9,865 nucleotides of DNA, taken from Smithella sp. GTDB lineage: Bacteria; Desulfobacterota; Syntrophia; Syntrophales; Smithellaceae. The notes under the pieces are model-generated. The model was not told the origin of the DNA. It made no database searches and saw only the letters and a program-made list of their open reading frames with translations. The DNA lies in contig JAAZOZ010000184.1 of the NCBI GenBank assembly GCA_012797505.1, forward strand, positions 1 through 9,865, written 5' to 3'. Position 1 is the stretch's first letter, and each line of letters starts with the position of its first letter. This document shows, piece by piece, positions 7,306 to 9,865 of this stretch. A program made the translations under genes and the position numbers.

Positions 7306-8451
7306 ATGAAAAAATTTATCGCGATAGCCCTCCTGCTTGTGTGCCTTTGGGCGTCCTCCTGCGCGCCCCTTCGGTCGGGTATCGTCCCCACCGGGGAAAT
7401 TTCAAACCGATGTCTGCCCTCTTTCCCCGATCAGGACGGCTGGTACGGCGGCGACGGCGCCTACTCCATTGCCCTGGACGGGCGGCGATCCCTGTGGCTG
7501 TTCGGAGACACCTTCGTCTCCGAAGAAAAGGGACGCAAAGACCGGATCGGCATGGAAGTGATCCCGGGAACGACACTGGCCGTCTCCACCTGCAAAGGCG
7601 AGCAATTCTCCATCCGGTATTATCTGAAAAAAGCAAACGGCAAATTCGCATCGTCCTTCGGCGGGGATCAATGGCTCTGGCCGCAGGACCCGTTTATCGC
7701 CGACCGGATTTTATACATACCGTTTTTGGTCATCCGGGCGCTTCCCGGACCGCCAAGACCCTTCCACTTCGAAATTGCCGGCCACAGGATCGCCCGGATC
7801 AAGGATTATTCGGCGGAAGATCCCCATGACTGGCCGGTGGACTACCTGGACTGGACCGGCGCGATCGCTCCCGGCATCGAGGCACTGGCCGCCGCATCCG
7901 TCGTTCATGACCGTTTTGTCTATTTTTATCCCCTGTACCGGTCCGGAAAGGACGGCGTTCCCATTCACGGCAATCTTCCGGCAAGGCTTCCCGTCAACCG
8001 ACTGGAAAATCCGGCCGGTCATTTTGAGTACTGGACATCCGACGGCTGGCAAAAGGAAGTTACCCCGAAAAACGCCAGGATGATCTTTTCCCCCGGCCTT
8101 TCCGAACTGAGCGTCCGCTATTTGGCGGAGGATGGAGAATGGCTGGCTGTTTACCTGTCGCCGGAAAACAAGGGGGATCGGCTTCTGTTTGCAACATCCC
8201 GGCAACCGGAAGGTCCCTGGAGCCCACCGGCCGTTCTTATTCCCTCCATCGATGAAGTGGACCCGAAAAGCCCGCTGTACCATCCGCAGACGTTCTGCTA
8301 CGCCGGCAAGGAGCATCGACAATTCGCCCGCGGGAGGGAACTCGTTGCAACCTACGTCTGCAATTCAATGGAAGACATCGATGATCAGGATAGCTTTCTG
8401 CGCAAAAATCTTTTTCTGTACCGACCGCAAGTAAAAACCATCCGGCGCTGA
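7306..8451 (+). CDS. DUF4185-type lipoprotein (predicted beta-propeller, glycosidase-like fold)
   Basis: A 381-residue protein with a lipoprotein signal: MKKF, hydrophobic core, then ASSC with C19 as the lipidated residue and Ala at +2, which favours outer-membrane sorting. The mature part has GWYGGDGAYSI (about 46-55), LWLFGDTFV (63-71), WLWPQDPF (123-130), LFATSRQPEGPWSPPAVL and a late YHPQTF. This GGDGAYS...LWLFGDTF signature, with repeated aromatic strand motifs, is typical of DUF4185, related in fold to five-bladed propeller glycosidases. Which catalytic residues, if any, are kept cannot be judged, so no substrate is proposed. The start is ATG 7306, although only a weak purine stretch (GGGAAAAC) lies upstream, so translation may depend on the AsmA-like gene 37 bases before. 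It is convergent with the next gene, ending nine bases before that gene's stop. Confidence 0.8.
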   Translation: MKKFIAIALLLVCLWASSCAPLRSGIVPTGEISNRCLPSFPDQDGWYGGDGAYSIALDGRRSLWLFGDTFVSEEKGRKDRIGMEVIPGTTLAVSTCKGEQFSIRYYLKKANGKFASSFGGDQWLWPQDPFIADRILYIPFLVIRALPGPPRPFHFEIAGHRIARIKDYSAEDPHDWPVDYLDWTGAIAPGIEALAAASVVHDRFVYFYPLYRSGKDGVPIHGNLPARLPVNRLENPAGHFEYWTSDGWQKEVTPKNARMIFSPGLSELSVRYLAEDGEWLAVYLSPENKGDRLLFATSRQPEGPWSPPAVLIPSIDEVDPKSPLYHPQTFCYAGKEHRQFARGRELVATYVCNSMEDIDDQDSFLRKNLFLYRPQVKTIRR

Positions 8452-8460
8452 TTATTTTTG

Positions 8461-8820
8461 CTAATCCTTGATGGTATAGCCCTTTTCCCGGAAAAGGCGC
8501 AAACAGGCGTCCACCGCCTCCTCATCAAAAAGAACGCCCCTGTTTTGGGTAATTTCCTGTAAAGCCGGTTCCAGGCCTAACGCGGGCCGGTAGGGACGGT
8601 GTGTCGCCATGGCTTCCACCACGTCGGCCACCGCGAGGATCCGCGATTCCGGCAGAATGTTGTTTCCCGTCAATCCATTGGGGTATCCGGAACCGTCAAT
8701 CCTTTCATGATGCTCCAGAACCATCCTTGCGATGGGCCAGGAAAATTTAATATCCTTGAGAATTTCATAGCCGGATTGAGCGTGAGTTTTAATCAGATTG
8801 AATTCCAATTTGGTTAATCT
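8461..8820 (-). pseudogene. HD-GYP domain remnant (C-terminal two thirds; catalytic HD motif missing)
   Basis: The frame reads LTKLEFNLIKTHAQSGYE, then LEHHERIDGSGYPNGL, ILAVADVVEAMATHRPYRP and a final VDACLRLFREKGYTIKD. These are the middle and end of an HD-GYP cyclic-di-GMP phosphodiesterase, including the HHERxDGxGYP signature. The preceding segment with the metal-binding HDIGK motif, which should lie about 20-50 residues upstream, is absent. Homology instead begins inside the last codons of the receiver gene, in a different frame from it. The longest frame within this stretch would start at TTG 8808-8806 without a ribosome binding site. A deletion that fused the receiver gene to the tail of an HD-GYP gene explains this best. 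With part of the metal site gone it should be inactive. Confidence 0.8.
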
Positions 8821-9236
8821 TCGCGGCGAGCAAAGAATCTCGGACGGAACGGTTTTGATGCCGCCAGACTGATCCTTTCTTTTTCTTCCAGCAGATCCAC
8901 CAGGATTTTGATCAGAACTTCCGGTTCCTCGGGCTTGAGAATAAAACGGTCCGCGCCCAAATCCAGCGCAAACTTCTCATCCTTGGGCTCCGTATAAGTG
9001 GCCGTATAGAAAACAAATGGAATATTACGCAATATTTCATCTTTCTTGCATTCCCGGCAAAAGCTGTAACCATCCATCACCGGCATCAAAATATCCGAAA
9101 CTATCAGATCAGGCCGGGAGGCCCGGGCCATTTCCAGCGCGGCTTTGCCGTTTTCCGCCTCACGGACCAACCAGCCCTGAGCTTCCAGAATGCTTTTTAA
9201 AAAGTATAAATTGACACGACTGTCGTCAGCGATCAA
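8814..9236 (-). CDS. Single-domain response regulator (receiver), start probably frameshifted
   Basis: A complete receiver: acidic pair in IADDSRVN, phosphoacceptor in LIVSDILMPVMDG (D48 from the TTG start), T79 area in FVFYTATY, and K101 in FILKPEEPE, then a short tail ending RFFARRED. The open frame can only start at TTG 9236-9234, which has no ribosome binding site and leaves out the first beta strand residues. Just upstream, ATG 9250-9248 with AGGAGAGGG ahead of it opens a frame that reads MKKLF and stops. One extra A in the AAAAAA run (9247-9242) would give the classic MKKTVLIADDS. So the gene carries a one-base deletion, a sequencing error, or depends on slippage. ATG 9250 lies four bases after the kinase remnant's stop, as in an operon. 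The 3' end overlaps the HD-GYP remnant. Confidence 0.8.
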   Translation of the reverse strand: MIADDSRVNLYFLKSILEAQGWLVREAENGKAALEMARASRPDLIVSDILMPVMDGYSFCRECKKDEILRNIPFVFYTATYTEPKDEKFALDLGADRFILKPEEPEVLIKILVDLLEEKERISLAASKPFRPRFFARRED

Positions 9237-9254
9237 AACAGTTTTTTCATGACG

Positions 9255-9725
9255 CTACTTTTCCCTCTCCTGTTTCGGCAGATGCTGTTCTTTTTCCACT
9301 TCTCCTTCTTGTGGCAACATTAAGCTAAAGGTGCTGCCCTGTCCCCAGACGCTTTCCACCCGGACTTCACCGCCCAGCAAACGCGCCAGCTTCCTGCAGA
9401 TGGACAGGCCCAGCCCCGTGCCGTCGTATTTCCTCGTTGTACCGGATTCAATCTGCCGAAAAGGATTAAAAAGAACCCCGATGTCTTCCGGTTTGATGCC
9501 GATTCCCGAATCGGCAACAGAGATCACAATTTTTTCATTTTGGATTTCGCATTTCATCCGGACAAAGCCCTGCTCCGTGAACTTGACGGCGTTGCTCAGC
9601 AGATTCAGTAAAATCTGCTCCACCCGACGGCGGTCGCTTTTCATCAGGCCGATTTCCGGCGCGATTTCCGCTGTCAGCTTCAGATTCTTGTTTTCCGCCA
9701 GCGGCTGAGAGGTTTTAATAACTTT
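9255..9725 (-). pseudogene. Histidine kinase ATPase-domain fragment, cut by the ISL3 element
   Basis: Read from the right, the frame runs KTSQPLAENKNLKL, then the N-box LLNLLSNAVKFT, DSGIG, LFNPFRQIESG, the G2 box DGTGLGLSICRKL and LGGEVRVESVWGQGSTF, ending EREK-TAG at 9255. These are the full HATPase_c motifs of a sensor kinase, class usual for hybrid-kinase/HD-GYP clusters. The HisKA domain with the phosphorylated histidine and any sensor part would lie upstream, but at 9726 the sequence changes to the end of an ISL3 element. ATG 9644 could give a 129-residue ATPase fragment, but without its dimerisation domain it should not work as a kinase. The rest of the gene may lie on the far side of the element, beyond the window. 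Confidence 0.88.
9718..9725. repeat. Candidate 8-bp target duplication next to the ISL3 element
   Basis: ATAACTTT directly abuts the presumed element end GGTTCATCC. ISL3 elements usually duplicate 8 bp on insertion (family knowledge). The second copy would be outside the window, so this is only a prediction. Confidence 0.35.
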
Positions 9726-9865
9726 GGTTCATCCGACTAAAGCGTACTTTGATTCATGAATGGCCATGATTTTCAGTTTGAAGAATTCCATATCTCTGAA
9801 GCCATAGGCCATTCGTTTCATGGTTTTAATTTTATTGTTGGTTCCTTCTAACGGGCCCGAAGAAA
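9726..9865 (-). mobile_element. ISL3-family insertion sequence, transposase-3' end only
   Basis: The element runs off the right edge. Its end is placed at 9726 because GGTTCATCCGACTAAAGCG matches the style of ISL3 terminal repeats (GG-T/G-TCxTCC...), and because the kinase homology stops at this point. The opposite end and the rest of the transposase are outside the window. Confidence 0.75.
9729..9865 (-). CDS. ISL3-family transposase, C-terminal end (partial)
   Basis: Forty-four residues are visible, from the right edge to TGA 9731-9729: GPLEGTNNKIKTMKRMAYGF followed by RDMEFFKLKIMAIHESKYAL and VG. The motif EGTNNKIKxxKRxAYGxRDxEFFxLKI is the well-known C-terminal signature of DDE_Tnp_ISL3 transposases, including the last catalytic glutamate region (E of LEGTNN). 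The stop codon lies within the presumed terminal inverted repeat (GGATGAACC on this strand). The rest of the gene is beyond the window, so integrity is unknown. Confidence 0.9.
   Translation of the reverse strand, partial: SSGPLEGTNNKIKTMKRMAYGFRDMEFFKLKIMAIHESKYALVG

Noticed and set aside
5889..7391. Minus-strand open frames opposite the AsmA-like gene (5889-6806, 6807-7391)
   Set aside because: Composition is typical of antisense shadow frames, with no motif, ribosome binding site or signal, while the plus-strand protein is coherent throughout.
8450..8466. GATTA/TAATC hairpin between the convergent DUF4185 and HD-GYP ends as a bidirectional terminator
   Set aside because: Only five AT-rich base pairs; too weak to call.

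Overview
The window looks like a piece of a GC-rich deltaproteobacterial (Desulfobacterota, perhaps Syntrophales-like) chromosome. This is an inference from three things: an ISL3 transposase end of a kind familiar from that group, a Y1-transposase remnant with the C-terminal helix-turn-helix seen in deltaproteobacterial copies, and a cluster of PAS-kinase, NtrC-type regulator and HD-GYP genes. No rRNA, tRNA or CRISPR array was seen.

Layout. Positions 1-311 are AT-richer transposon debris: the tail of one transposase followed by the C-terminal fragment of a Y1 (REP-associated type) transposase. Positions 368-3945 (minus strand) hold an intact two-component operon: a 740-residue soluble PAS-PAS histidine kinase with a degenerate receiver at its C-terminus, overlapping by ATGA a complete sigma-54-dependent NtrC-family regulator. 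A near-consensus sigma-70 promoter (4053-4080, minus) lies upstream. Positions 3946-4295 are a divergent intergenic region with several hairpins. Positions 4296-8451 (plus strand) hold a probable two-gene envelope operon: a 990-residue AsmA-like/DUF748 inner-membrane-anchored protein and a DUF4185-type lipoprotein. Positions 8461-9725 (minus strand) hold a decaying signalling cluster: the ATPase half of a histidine kinase, a single-domain receiver whose normal start appears frameshifted in an A6 run, and a decapitated HD-GYP domain. The kinase is cut by an ISL3-family insertion sequence that begins at about 9726 and runs off the right edge.

How the parts work together. The kinase and NtrC regulator almost certainly form a cognate pair. 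Their divergent orientation to the AsmA/DUF4185 pair makes regulation of that pair possible, but no -24/-12 promoter was found in the intergenic region, so this is only a hypothesis. The AsmA/DUF748 protein and lipoprotein would both act in the cell envelope. The right-hand cluster once looked like a kinase/receiver/HD-GYP (c-di-GMP phosphodiesterase) pathway and is now probably non-functional. I saw no clear undescribed defence or mobile system. The most unusual points are the Asp-to-Glu pseudo-receiver, the coordinated decay of the right-hand signalling genes, and the ISL3 transposase stop codon lying inside the element's terminal repeat.
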